NCBI GenBank assembly: GCA_030603805.1
Contig: JAUVXD010000002.1
Coordinates: 186,001-250,000, forward strand
DNA length: 64,000 nucleotides
Direction: 5' to 3'
Source: Acholeplasmataceae bacterium
Lineage (GTDB): Bacteria; Bacillota_I; Bacilli_A; Acholeplasmatales; Acholeplasmataceae
Positions 36,991 through 45,846 of this stretch are shown one piece after another. The notes under the pieces are model-generated. The model worked only from the letters and a program-made list of their open reading frames with translations. It was not told the origin of the DNA and did not search any database. Each line of letters opens with the position of its first letter. The stretch's first letter is position 1. A program made the translations under genes and the position numbers.

Positions 36991-37530
36991 TTACGCTTCT
37001 TTGATATCGTGTGCATCAAATTCGGTGGGTGTTGCACGACCGAATAAATCTAGGTCGACCACGATTTTTTCTTGATCGTTATCTACATGAACAACGACAC
37101 CTTTAAGTCCTTGCCATGTGCCATTGATGACTTCAACAGTCTTATGAAGCAAGTGATTATAGGTTGGTTTACTGATGACACCGATCTTAAGTAGGATTTG
37201 ATTGATTTCATCTGGTGCAAGAGGTACGGGTTTCGTTCCGCCACCTGAAGATCCTAAAAATCCGGTAACACGTGGTGTATTTCTCACAACGAACCATGAT
37301 TCATCTGTGACAATCATTTCAACAAATACATACCCAGGAAATAATTGTTTGACTTTTTCTTTTTCTTTGCCGTCTGCCTTTTTTTCAATAACGGTTTCTT
37401 CTGGGACGATGATTCTAAAAATATAATCTGACATTCCCATCGATTCAACACGTCTTGCTAAGTCAGTCTTGACGGCATTTTCATAACCTGAATAGGTTTG
37501 AATAATATACCATCTGACGCTTTGACTCAT
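36991..37530 (-). CDS. nusG: Transcription elongation/antitermination factor NusG
   Basis: A 179-residue NusG: NGN domain (WYIIQTYSGYENAV ... LFPGYVFVEM) and KOW domain (VEVINGTWQGLKGVVVHVD). It binds RNA polymerase beta' and couples transcription to translation or Rho. It overlaps secE by four bases (ATGA) and ends at a bidirectional terminator instead of running into rplK. Confidence 0.96.
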   Translation of the reverse strand: MSQSVRWYIIQTYSGYENAVKTDLARRVESMGMSDYIFRIIVPEETVIEKKADGKEKEKVKQLFPGYVFVEMIVTDESWFVVRNTPRVTGFLGSSGGGTKPVPLAPDEINQILLKIGVISKPTYNHLLHKTVEVINGTWQGLKGVVVHVDNDQEKIVVDLDLFGRATPTEFDAHDIKEA

Positions 37531-37949
37531 AGAATTCTTCCTACAAGTAGGCGGACGATTAAGAGGTTATAAATTAAGATGATTCCTGTTAAGATGAATA
37601 GGAAAATCAGTGTACGTACGCCATGGTCAATAAACTTTGGAAGTGTTGGCCAAGTAATCTTCTTTAACTCAGGAATTGCTGGTAAGAAGAATGGGTAGAT
37701 AACCAAAATCAATCCGAAAAGTGAAATCGCAAATAAGACCCATGCAAAGATGATGCCATTATTGCCTTGTCCTAAAATTGGGAAGTTAGAATTGATTTGA
37801 AGTAATGTGTTCCCACTAATAATCATGAGCGCAAGTGCGCCAGAAATGGTTGCTAAAATCCCTAAAAGTAGATTTTCCCATTTATACTCAGTTGTGAGCA
37901 CTTCTAAGAGTTTGCTTTTTTGTTCTGTTTCTTTTTGTTTGATTGCCAT
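37527..37949 (-). CDS. secE: Preprotein translocase subunit SecE, long three-helix form
   Basis: A 140-residue protein. The C-terminal third is the conserved SecE core (IPELKKITWPTLPKFIDHGV then a membrane helix). Before it lie two additional membrane helices (about residues 24-45 and 65-88), as in the 127-residue E. coli SecE; Bacillus SecE has 59 residues and one helix. SecE clamps SecY in the translocon. AGGAGG precedes the start; rpmG is 12 bases upstream. Confidence 0.9.
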   Translation of the reverse strand: MAIKQKETEQKSKLLEVLTTEYKWENLLLGILATISGALALMIISGNTLLQINSNFPILGQGNNGIIFAWVLFAISLFGLILVIYPFFLPAIPELKKITWPTLPKFIDHGVRTLIFLFILTGIILIYNLLIVRLLVGRIL

Positions 37950-37961
37950 GAGTGTAGCCTC

Positions 37962-38111
37962 CTATTTGCTTTCCTTATGCAAGGTATGCTTGTTGCATCT
38001 GGGACAAAATTTATTTGTCTCGATACGTTCTTTTTGTGTTTGTTTATTTTTGGTTACTGTGTAATTTCTACTTAAACATTCTACACATACCAAGATAACT
38101 TTCTCGCGCAT
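37962..38111 (-). CDS. rpmG: Ribosomal protein L33
   Basis: A 49-residue L33 starting [19 protein letters not shown], from the ATG at 38111 with AAGGTGG seven bases upstream. It has the four zinc-binding Cys (CVEC and CPRC), the zinc-containing form used when zinc is plentiful. It keeps its conserved place in front of secE-nusG. Confidence 0.93.
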   Translation of the reverse strand: MREKVILVCVECLSRNYTVTKNKQTQKERIETNKFCPRCNKHTLHKESK

Positions 38112-38186
38112 TAAAAAACCACCTTCTGTGGTCATTCGCAAATGTATTTTAACACTTAAGAATGACTTAGTCAACTATCTCTATCA

Positions 38187-38693
38187 TTATATCATAATTT
38201 TATATTTTTCCCGGATGCGATAAATGGAGTTATATATTTGTTTTTTCGAATACTGTGTCCTTTGAGCAATCTCAAGGACTGAAGCTCTATTTTTGAAATA
38301 GGATTCATAGACAATTTGTTCAAGTTCTGATCTTAAATCAAGGGTGAGTGGTTCTTCTTCAATATAGCTTACACCCTTACAAAAGTCTGTGTGTTCATAA
38401 AGAAAATAATCAGGTAAGCTTCTTTTGAGTTGATAAAAATGTCTTTTTAAAATGAGTTCAAAATAGCGCATAAAGCATTTGTTTTTCTCAGATTTGAAGG
38501 TCTTAATTGCTTTATGAAGCATAAGGATTCCTTCTTGATGAAAATCATCTCTTTCTTTAGATTCTATACTTAAGAGATGGACTTGTTTCCAGATGAATTT
38601 ATGATACTTGGCGAACATGAAATTGAGGGCAAGCTCATCATGTTCAGATTGGATAAGATAAATCAGTTCATAATCATTCATCACAAAGAGCAT
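38187..38693 (-). CDS. SigH-like sigma-70-family RNA polymerase sigma factor
   Basis: A 168-residue protein with a region-2 segment (FMFAKYHKFIWKQV then DDFHQEGILMLHKAIKTF, close to the SigH DIVQEGMIGLYKSIRDF) and a region-4 helix-turn-helix (VLEIAQRTQYSKKQIYNSIYRIREKY). Its place, rlmB-here-rpmG-secE-nusG, is that of sigH in Bacillus. It is shorter and quite divergent. The start may be the ATG at 38693, one base past the rlmB stop, or an ATG four codons later; neither has a strong ribosome site, suggesting coupling to rlmB. Confidence 0.75.
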   Translation of the reverse strand: MLFVMNDYELIYLIQSEHDELALNFMFAKYHKFIWKQVHLLSIESKERDDFHQEGILMLHKAIKTFKSEKNKCFMRYFELILKRHFYQLKRSLPDYFLYEHTDFCKGVSYIEEEPLTLDLRSELEQIVYESYFKNRASVLEIAQRTQYSKKQIYNSIYRIREKYKIMI

Positions 38694-38694
38694 A

Positions 38695-39390
38695 TTATTT
38701 TAAGGCTGCATACATCATGAGTGCTGCAGCAACACTCACGTTCAGTGAATTAATTCTGCCATACATAGGAATTTTAACAAGCATGTCGCAGTTTTGCTTG
38801 ACTAAAGGTCTAATACCTTCACCTTCATTACCTAAGACAATCGCAATCGAATGCTCTTTAGGCAAATCTCCTAATGTTTTATCGGTATTCCCATCAGTTC
38901 CAATCACCCAAACATTTGCTTTCTTAAGATTTAAGATGGCTTGATTGATGTTAGATACCAAACAGACAGGAACGTGCTCTATTGCGCCAGATGAGACTTT
39001 AGCAACCGTTGCGTTTAAGGGCACTTGTCCTTTTTTGCTCATCAAGATGGCATCGAGTTTGGTTGCTTCTGCTGTGCGCATGATTGCACCTAAATTATGA
39101 GGATCTTCAATTCCATCTAAAATCAGAAACCTTTGAACTTTTTCTGAATTTAAAATATCTTCAAGATCGTAGTAATCATAAGGCTTTACATCAGCAACTA
39201 CACCTTGATGGACTGCGTTCTCTGTCATCTGATTGAGTACACCTTTTGGTTCTGTCACATAGGCTATTTTTTTATCTTTCAAGAAAGCTAAAAAGTGATG
39301 ATCTGCGAACTTATCATCCAAATAAAGCTTATAGATTGGTCGATTTGAAAAAATCGCTTCCTTTACTACATTTTTTCCATAAACAATCAT
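38695..39390 (-). CDS. rlmB: 23S rRNA (guanosine-2'-O)-methyltransferase RlmB (SpoU family)
   Basis: A 231-residue SpoU-type (trefoil-knot) methyltransferase: N-terminal L30e-like domain (GKNVVKEAIF) and the motifs DGIEDPHNLGAIMRTAEA, IVLGNEGEGI and INSLNVSVAAALMMY. It methylates G2251 of 23S rRNA. In Bacillus order it is followed by yacP then sigH; yacP is missing here. Confidence 0.92.
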   Translation of the reverse strand: MIVYGKNVVKEAIFSNRPIYKLYLDDKFADHHFLAFLKDKKIAYVTEPKGVLNQMTENAVHQGVVADVKPYDYYDLEDILNSEKVQRFLILDGIEDPHNLGAIMRTAEATKLDAILMSKKGQVPLNATVAKVSSGAIEHVPVCLVSNINQAILNLKKANVWVIGTDGNTDKTLGDLPKEHSIAIVLGNEGEGIRPLVKQNCDMLVKIPMYGRINSLNVSVAAALMMYAALK

Positions 39391-39474
39391 GATTTATCCC
39401 TCCGACCTCATTTTAGAATGGGGTCCTTGTTGAAATCAAAAATAACTTGATAAAAGTATCCATGATTTCAATTC

Positions 39475-39495
39475 AAAAGGCGCATGTGCGCCTTT
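39475..39495 (-). terminator. Terminator after the P-type ATPase gene
   Basis: AAAGGCGCA / TGCGCCTTT with a 2-base centre just past the stop; the T tract on the minus strand is short. Confidence 0.65.
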
Positions 39496-39498
39496 ATT

Positions 39499-42186
39499 TT
39501 ATTGCATATCTGCTAATTTATTCAGCACACTCTTAATAAAATCTTTGGTCCATTTATAAAGGTTTGAGATGACATAGATGAGTGGGAATGTTGCCTGTGC
39601 AAGCACAATGAGGAGTAAGATTTGTGCAACCGATAACGGTGGATACTCATTATAATCTTGTGCGTATAAAGGCGCGAAATTAAAGAAGTGCGGTACAAAG
39701 GTGACCAGTAAGAAGAATGCAGATACCATGATGAAAAAGAGAATGCGACGCATTTTATTAAAGGGTGCAGAAACTCTAAAGAGTACGGTCAGTGAGACGA
39801 CGGTTGCAGTGACAACCACAAGGGTTGAAACGACAATGCCACTCATTTCTAAAGCATCCTCAAAGGCGAAGATAATCAAACTACTGATCATGACCACTAA
39901 AGCACCAGGTAGTGCAGCTTTTAAGATATTCCATAAGAACTTACCTTTAACAAGCTTACTATTGGGCTCAAGCGCTAAGAAAAATGATGGGATCCCAATG
40001 ACAAGATAGTCAATTAATACGAGTTGCGAGGGCTGAATGGGATACTCCCCTTTTCTAATGATTGCAACAATGGCAAGTAAAAATGAGAAAATAGTTTTTG
40101 TTAAGAATAATGTTGAAACTCTTTGAACGTTATTGATGACACGACGACCTTCTGAAACGACTTTGGGCATACTTGAAAAGTTTGAATCGAGCAACACGAG
40201 GTGAGACACGTTTCTTGCTGCTTCGCTACCTGATGCCATCGCAATCGAGGTGTCCGCTTCTTTAAGGGCTAGAATATCATTAACGCCATCACCCGTCATC
40301 GCCACTGTTCTACCATTATTTTTAAGTGATTCAATTAAAAGTTTCTTTTGTTGAGGTGATACACGTCCAAAGACGGTGTATCTAGAAGCACTTCTCACAA
40401 CTTCTTTATCTTGCATACCTTCTAAAGAGATGTATTTATCTGCATTTGCAATCCCTGCACGTTGTGAAATTCTAGATACGGTTGAGGGGTTATCCCCTGA
40501 AATGACTTTGACATCCACATTATGTGATTTAAAATATTCAATCGTTTCAATCGCATCAGGTCTGATGGTGTCTTCAATCATGATCAGTGCTAGAGGAAAT
40601 ATCTTTCCAGTCACTTTGTTTTCTACGATATCGCCTTCAGTATAAGCTACGACTAAAACACGATATCCTTCAGAAGCTTGTTTATCAACTTCTCTTTCAA
40701 TTTGACCAAAATTTTCTTTAATGACAAATTCTGGTGCTCCTAAGATGAAGGTGCCATAACGATCAAATTGAACAGCGCTAAACTTTCTTGAACTTGAAAA
40801 AGGAATTAAAGCTTTATGTCTGATGCGTTTACCTGTACCAAAGCGTTCTGCAAGGGCATCAGAAGTTAAATTTGAATCATTTTGTGCATTAATCATCGCA
40901 GAAATGATATTTTTAAGGGTTAATCCTGTTTCATTTTTGTATTCAATAATACTTTTAACGGTCATGGTACCATCGGTAATCGTACCTGTTTTATCTAAAC
41001 ATAAGGTATCTACACGCGCAAGCATTTCAATACAATATAATTCTTGAACGAGTGTATTATTTTGAGCAAGTCTAATGACACCTACGGCAAGTGCCATTGA
41101 CGTGAGTAAGAATAAACCTGATGGAATCATCCCAATCATCGCACCTGCAGTACTTCTTACGATATTGCCGTAAGTTGGACTTGCAAGTCTTTCTGCAAGC
41201 GATAAAGATGGATCCCAGTTGGTTCCGGTCCACATCAAATAAAACAGGACAATGGCAAGTGGAATAATCAGTGCACCAACTGTGCGAATGATAATTTTGA
41301 GAGATCCTAATAAATCGGACTCTGGTTTTTTATATTTCTTCGCTTGATTGGTTAATTTTTGAATGTAAATATCTTTACCAATCGCGGTTGCTTGTGCGTG
41401 ACATGTGCCTGAAACCACAAAGGAACCCGAATAAAGCGTATCGCCTTTTTTCTTGATGATGGGGTCAGATTCACCGGTAAGTAGTGATTCATTGACTTCA
41501 ATTTGTCCATCTCTTACCACAGCGTCCGCAGGAATTTGCTTGCCTGATGATAAATATAAAATATCATCAATCACGACATCTTGAATCGATATTTCATAAT
41601 CTTCACCATCTCTAATAACTAATGCTGTGGGTGCAGATAATAATGATAATTTATCAATAGTTTTCTTAGCTCTAATTTCTTGAATAATACCAATCGTGAT
41701 ATTTGCTGTAATAACACCAAGGAAAAATAGGTTTGAAATGGATGATCTCACCGAAATCAGCCAGCCAGCAATACCAAAGTTTAAAAAGTTAAAAAAGGTA
41801 AAAATATTGGCTGAAATGATACTTGGAATACTTTTAGTAGACCCTGAATCTGTAATATTGGCAAGGCCTGCCATTTGTCTGAGTTCAACTTCTTCAGTGG
41901 TTAATCCTTTTTCTACTTCGGGATTATATCTTTCAACAACGATATCATCTTTAGTTTTTACTCTATTTTTTAAATTTAAAACCTCTTTAGGTTCGTCATC
42001 AAGCGGTACATGCAGCCCTAAAGGATCACCTTTCATGGTGATTAAGTCTTCTTTGATGATGGTTTTTGGCCCTTTTTGTTTTTTAGGCTTAGAGATTTCA
42101 TCTTGAGTGTCTTGATCACTTTCAATTAAAGCTTTAAGCGCGTCATTATTAGATTTTGTTATTTTCTTTGACACAGTCTTTTCCAC
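39499..42186 (-). CDS. P-type cation-transporting ATPase (CtpE-like)
   Basis: An 895-residue pump. Motifs: LLTGESDP (actuator), DKTGTITDG (phosphorylated Asp), and the hinge TGDGVNDILALKEAD; about ten membrane helices. The sequence around the first helices (IGIIQEIRAKKTIDKLSLLSAP) resembles the CtpE group, for which calcium transport has been reported; the ion here is an inference. A hydrophilic N-terminal region of about 90 residues rich in Lys, Asp and Glu precedes the conserved GLTTEEV start. The start is GTG at 42186, supported by AAAGGAG seven bases upstream, and shares its G with the TAG of mrnC. Confidence 0.9.
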   Translation of the reverse strand: MEKTVSKKITKSNNDALKALIESDQDTQDEISKPKKQKGPKTIIKEDLITMKGDPLGLHVPLDDEPKEVLNLKNRVKTKDDIVVERYNPEVEKGLTTEEVELRQMAGLANITDSGSTKSIPSIISANIFTFFNFLNFGIAGWLISVRSSISNLFFLGVITANITIGIIQEIRAKKTIDKLSLLSAPTALVIRDGEDYEISIQDVVIDDILYLSSGKQIPADAVVRDGQIEVNESLLTGESDPIIKKKGDTLYSGSFVVSGTCHAQATAIGKDIYIQKLTNQAKKYKKPESDLLGSLKIIIRTVGALIIPLAIVLFYLMWTGTNWDPSLSLAERLASPTYGNIVRSTAGAMIGMIPSGLFLLTSMALAVGVIRLAQNNTLVQELYCIEMLARVDTLCLDKTGTITDGTMTVKSIIEYKNETGLTLKNIISAMINAQNDSNLTSDALAERFGTGKRIRHKALIPFSSSRKFSAVQFDRYGTFILGAPEFVIKENFGQIEREVDKQASEGYRVLVVAYTEGDIVENKVTGKIFPLALIMIEDTIRPDAIETIEYFKSHNVDVKVISGDNPSTVSRISQRAGIANADKYISLEGMQDKEVVRSASRYTVFGRVSPQQKKLLIESLKNNGRTVAMTGDGVNDILALKEADTSIAMASGSEAARNVSHLVLLDSNFSSMPKVVSEGRRVINNVQRVSTLFLTKTIFSFLLAIVAIIRKGEYPIQPSQLVLIDYLVIGIPSFFLALEPNSKLVKGKFLWNILKAALPGALVVMISSLIIFAFEDALEMSGIVVSTLVVVTATVVSLTVLFRVSAPFNKMRRILFFIMVSAFFLLVTFVPHFFNFAPLYAQDYNEYPPLSVAQILLLIVLAQATFPLIYVISNLYKWTKDFIKSVLNKLADMQ

Positions 42187-42569
42187 TAGAAATCTCCTTT
42201 CACAATATATGCAATGGCTAGATCAATGATTTGATCTGCTCTTTCTTTACTCGTTAAATATAAGCCACCAATTAAAGATTCAAATCCCGTCGCTAAATGA
42301 TAGGTTTTCGCATCAATATTTTTTCTTCCGGGACCACTGACATTTCGACCTCTTTTGAAAAGATCTATTTCAGTTTCCGATAATAGATTTTGATCGTTTA
42401 AATAGTTCATGATTTTTGCTTGAGCTAAACCAGAAGTAAAACGAATCGCTTGTTTGTGCAAATCGTTGACGTTTGTCATTTTTTGCTCAACTAAATACAT
42501 GCGAATTTTAAATTCATAATAGCTATCGCCAATATAAGCGAGGGTAAGTCCATTCAAAGTTACATCCAT
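42186..42569 (-). CDS. mrnC: Mini-ribonuclease III
   Basis: A 127-residue RNase III catalytic domain without a dsRNA-binding domain: LAYIGDSYYEFKIRMYL holds the catalytic Asp and Glu region, and SGPGRKNIDAKTYHLATGFESLIGGLYL the second acidic site. It matures 23S rRNA in Firmicutes. It overlaps the cysS end by ten bases, keeping the conserved cysS-mrnC pair. Confidence 0.92.
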   Translation of the reverse strand: MDVTLNGLTLAYIGDSYYEFKIRMYLVEQKMTNVNDLHKQAIRFTSGLAQAKIMNYLNDQNLLSETEIDLFKRGRNVSGPGRKNIDAKTYHLATGFESLIGGLYLTSKERADQIIDLAIAYIVKGDF

Positions 42570-43873
42570 CCTCGTTTTGAGAGTTGTGCGCGTAAGAGAT
42601 CTGCTCTTTGATAGTCTTTATCCGTTCTGGCTTGTTCCCAAGCGCGATAGACAGAAAGCGTATCATCCGTCAGTTCATAGTAGGGCATAATTCCTAATAT
42701 TTCTAAAATCACTTTAACTGTCTGATAAAGCACAGCAAGTCTTCCAAACTCTTTTTCTTTGTTCATTTGCTTGAGTAAGTCATAGATTTGTGTGATGACA
42801 TTAGGTGTGTTAAAATCATCATTCATTAACGATTTAAAGCGTTCTATTTCCTTATCATCTATTTCAAGTGTCATCGTTTTAGACAGTGAAATACCTAAAA
42901 AAGCTTTCTTCAGGCTTCTTTTAATTTTATCATATTCTTTGGCAAACTGCACCATTAAGTCATCGGTATAACCAATTTGCTGACGATAATGATGGCCAAC
43001 CATCAAGAGTCTAAAGGCTTTGGGTTCATAGCACTGAATCAAATCCTTCACTAAAATGATATTGCCGACAGACTTACTCATTTTTTCGTTATTAATATCG
43101 AGTCTGCCCACATGCATCCAATATTTTGCTAAGTGGTGATGATCGTGGACAATCGTTTGAGCCATTTCATTTTCGTGATGTGGAAACTTAAGGTCAGTAC
43201 CACCACCATGAATATCAATTTCTGAACCAAAAATTTCATGATTCATCACGGCGCATTCTGTATGCCAACCAGGTCTACCTAAACCCCATGGGCTTTCAAA
43301 ATGCATCCCGTCTGTTGTATTTTTCCAAATAGAAAAATCTTTAGGATCTTCTTTCTCTTCATCTAAGGTAATTCGAACACCTTGACTGAGTTCTTCGATA
43401 TTTTGTTTACTTAAAATACCGTAAGATTCGACTTTATTTACCCTAAAATATACCCCACTTGGTCTTGCATAGGCATACCCTTTTTCGATTAAATCTTGAA
43501 TGTATTCCACCATATGAGGTACATATTCGGTCGCTTTAGGCATGATGTCTGGATTGACGCTGCCTAAGGCATCCATGATTTCAATAAAGCGTTTCGTATA
43601 TTCTTTGGTGATGACTTTTTCATCAACCTTCATTTCTTTTGCTTTATCAATAATTTTATCGTCAACATCGGTAATGTTTGAGACAAAAAGTACCTCGTAT
43701 CCAAGGTATGAAAGATAACGTTTGACCACATCAAAGAAGATAACTGGACGCGCATTTCCTAGGTGAATATCACCATAGACCGTCGGTCCGCAGACATACA
43801 TGGAAACCTTATTTCTTTGTACTGGCTCGAAGTCTTCGATTGTTTGTGTAAGTGTGTTATAAAGCTTCAACAT
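42560..43873 (-). CDS. cysS: Cysteinyl-tRNA synthetase
   Basis: A 437-residue class I synthetase. HIGH-type motif as HLGN following CGPTVYGDI, zinc Cys and His residues (CGPT, HTECAV, HHENE) and KMSKS. The ATG at 43873 (MLKLYNTL) has GAGGAGG eight bases upstream; another ATG two codons before is too close to that site. The protein ends at LSKRGWM, about ten residues earlier than usual, because its tail is read into the overlapping mrnC start. Confidence 0.95.
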   Translation of the reverse strand: MLKLYNTLTQTIEDFEPVQRNKVSMYVCGPTVYGDIHLGNARPVIFFDVVKRYLSYLGYEVLFVSNITDVDDKIIDKAKEMKVDEKVITKEYTKRFIEIMDALGSVNPDIMPKATEYVPHMVEYIQDLIEKGYAYARPSGVYFRVNKVESYGILSKQNIEELSQGVRITLDEEKEDPKDFSIWKNTTDGMHFESPWGLGRPGWHTECAVMNHEIFGSEIDIHGGGTDLKFPHHENEMAQTIVHDHHHLAKYWMHVGRLDINNEKMSKSVGNIILVKDLIQCYEPKAFRLLMVGHHYRQQIGYTDDLMVQFAKEYDKIKRSLKKAFLGISLSKTMTLEIDDKEIERFKSLMNDDFNTPNVITQIYDLLKQMNKEKEFGRLAVLYQTVKVILEILGIMPYYELTDDTLSVYRAWEQARTDKDYQRADLLRAQLSKRGWM

Positions 43874-43977
43874 AGACATGTCCTCCTCTTTGTTTTATTA
43901 TAGTAGAAAACAAAGAAAATAACAAGAAAGCCGAGCTCAATTGGTTTAAATTTAAGAAATTGGCCTTATCAAAGGTT

Positions 43978-44003
43978 AAACCGCTACTTCGGATAGCGGT
44001 TTT
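43978..44003 (-). terminator. Possible terminator after the DUF2779 gene
   Basis: ACCGCTA / TAGCGGT over a 7-base loop; the minus-strand T tract (TTTAACCTTT) is weak. Confidence 0.5.
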
Positions 44004-44007
44004 TAAA

Positions 44008-45846
44008 TTATAGTTTTCTTAAAGCATTCAATATTTCAACCATTGCCCAAGTATCTTGTTTACAATACTCTTTAAGTTCTAAGTACTTTTGTTCAAATGT
44101 TTTTTGATCCATAAGTGGAAATCTCGCATAGGCAACTAAAGCTTCGGTGCCATTAGAAATCCCCATACCTTTATAGGTTAAATGACTGAATATTGGTAAT
44201 ACTTTTTTAATCGAAAAAGAACCGTTTAAGTCATTATGGTAATAGTTGATTGTTTTGGATGTTTCTTCATCAAATCCTACCGATGTAAACATACGCTTAT
44301 TGCCTTTAAGAAGATACATCAAGTCAAACATACGTTCTGTCATATCAGTGAGTCTTTCACGCATTTCAGGGTATAACAAAGCCATTTCCTTGAGTCTAGT
44401 CTCTTCAAATGATTGGTTATAAACCATGATCGATCCACCATCTTCTTTGATGACTTCTAACATGTTGAGGAGTAAATCTTTTCTTAAGTCTTCATGCTTG
44501 GTTGCGATATATGAAAAGTTATCTTTTTCCTTATCACAAACCCCTGGCGCATGTTCAATATGGATCGAGTATTGAAATAAAGATTGACTGTATGGTTTTT
44601 CTCCCTTAAATCTAGGTAGTGGACATGGAAATGTCTCAAAATCTAAATGATAAATCGGATACTTTAATAAACCAATCCCTGCTCTAATCTTATCTAAGTG
44701 ATAATACGGGATATCTGTTTCCATAACCTTGCGTTGGATGATGTTATTTTCTCTTTTCAACCAATGAAAAGGAATATCGAGTGCATCCACGATGCCTTCA
44801 TTGATAAGATCAAAGCGTTCATGTTTCATATCGTGTTCATCTTTAAACCCGTTATGATTTCCCATGTAGGTGAATATGCTATTCTTGAAAGGAATGTGGG
44901 CATAACAGATATCATAAAATTTGCACTGTCTGGTATCTTTTCTTTGACAATGAATCCCTAAAGAAACTGGATTGGCATTCATGGTATTTAAACGACTCAT
45001 GACAAGTTTTACATCATCACTTATCATGTCCATCATCTCTTCTGTTAGGCTTGTAACATCAATGAATGAGACGAGATCATCCGTATAAATAGGTTCATTT
45101 TTTTCATTGGTCAGTCCTTCATGAACATAATCACTATTTAAGACAACTAGGTAATACTTTACTTTTTTCTTGGTTTGAATCGCATGTTCAAAGACAAAAC
45201 GTTGATATAGAATATCATAGACATATCTGCCTTCTTTAGTGAATCTATTTTTAAGTCTTAAAATCTTTTTATGATACTCTTCGTTGACGTCACCAAGTAA
45301 ATCTTTTTGAACCATTAAAATACCTTCTGGAGAAAAGTCAAACAGAGGTGTTTTTTCTTTGTTATCATTTTTATAGGTCATCTCACGAAACTTCTTAGAT
45401 GTGGTTGCTTTTACCTCAAAAATACGAATCGTTTGATCGTCTTCTTGATAGCCATCAATAAAGCAGTAAAATCGAAAACCATCAAGCTCATATTCGAATC
45501 TTTTTTGACTATAAGTATCCAGTGAATAAACCACTTTCCCACGAAATCTATTAGAAATAGCTTGACCGGCTATCACTTCAATTTGATTGTAATAGGGGAG
45601 CATGGTTTCCATTTGAGGGTCTTCTTTTTCTAAAAGATCTTCTTCTTCGCCATCTTCATCTGTTTCATACATGCTATCAATTAAAGTGTTGACTTTGGAT
45701 CTATTTTCTTCGCCAATTAAATCTTCTAATTCGGGGTCATCTGTAAACGAAACAACCGCTTTTTGTTTATCGCGGTGGATTTCATCAAGTGCTGGATATC
45801 TGTTGCATCGGATGTAGTTGATAAATCTAGTTTTCGATATTTTCAT
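44008..45846 (-). CDS. DUF2779 protein: Cas4/RecB-like nuclease fused to a DEDD-type exonuclease domain
   Basis: A 612-residue protein. Residues 1-300 resemble PD-(D/E)XK nucleases of the RecB/Cas4 type: KTRFINYIRCNRYPALDEI at the start and a core around IRIFEVKATTSKKFRE (D/E-x-K). Four Cys (C16 and the late trio in HCQRKDTRQCKFYDIC) match the iron-sulfur arrangement of Cas4 and AddB. Residues from about 395 form an RNase-H-like exonuclease: YHLDFETFP, VYNQSFEETRL and CKQDTWAMVEI provide acidic metal ligands. Known as DUF2779, role unproved; DNA repair is likely. ATG at 45846 chosen by GGTGAT; overlaps the preceding gene by 20 bases. Confidence 0.75.
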   Translation of the reverse strand: MKISKTRFINYIRCNRYPALDEIHRDKQKAVVSFTDDPELEDLIGEENRSKVNTLIDSMYETDEDGEEEDLLEKEDPQMETMLPYYNQIEVIAGQAISNRFRGKVVYSLDTYSQKRFEYELDGFRFYCFIDGYQEDDQTIRIFEVKATTSKKFREMTYKNDNKEKTPLFDFSPEGILMVQKDLLGDVNEEYHKKILRLKNRFTKEGRYVYDILYQRFVFEHAIQTKKKVKYYLVVLNSDYVHEGLTNEKNEPIYTDDLVSFIDVTSLTEEMMDMISDDVKLVMSRLNTMNANPVSLGIHCQRKDTRQCKFYDICYAHIPFKNSIFTYMGNHNGFKDEHDMKHERFDLINEGIVDALDIPFHWLKRENNIIQRKVMETDIPYYHLDKIRAGIGLLKYPIYHLDFETFPCPLPRFKGEKPYSQSLFQYSIHIEHAPGVCDKEKDNFSYIATKHEDLRKDLLLNMLEVIKEDGGSIMVYNQSFEETRLKEMALLYPEMRERLTDMTERMFDLMYLLKGNKRMFTSVGFDEETSKTINYYHNDLNGSFSIKKVLPIFSHLTYKGMGISNGTEALVAYARFPLMDQKTFEQKYLELKEYCKQDTWAMVEILNALRKL

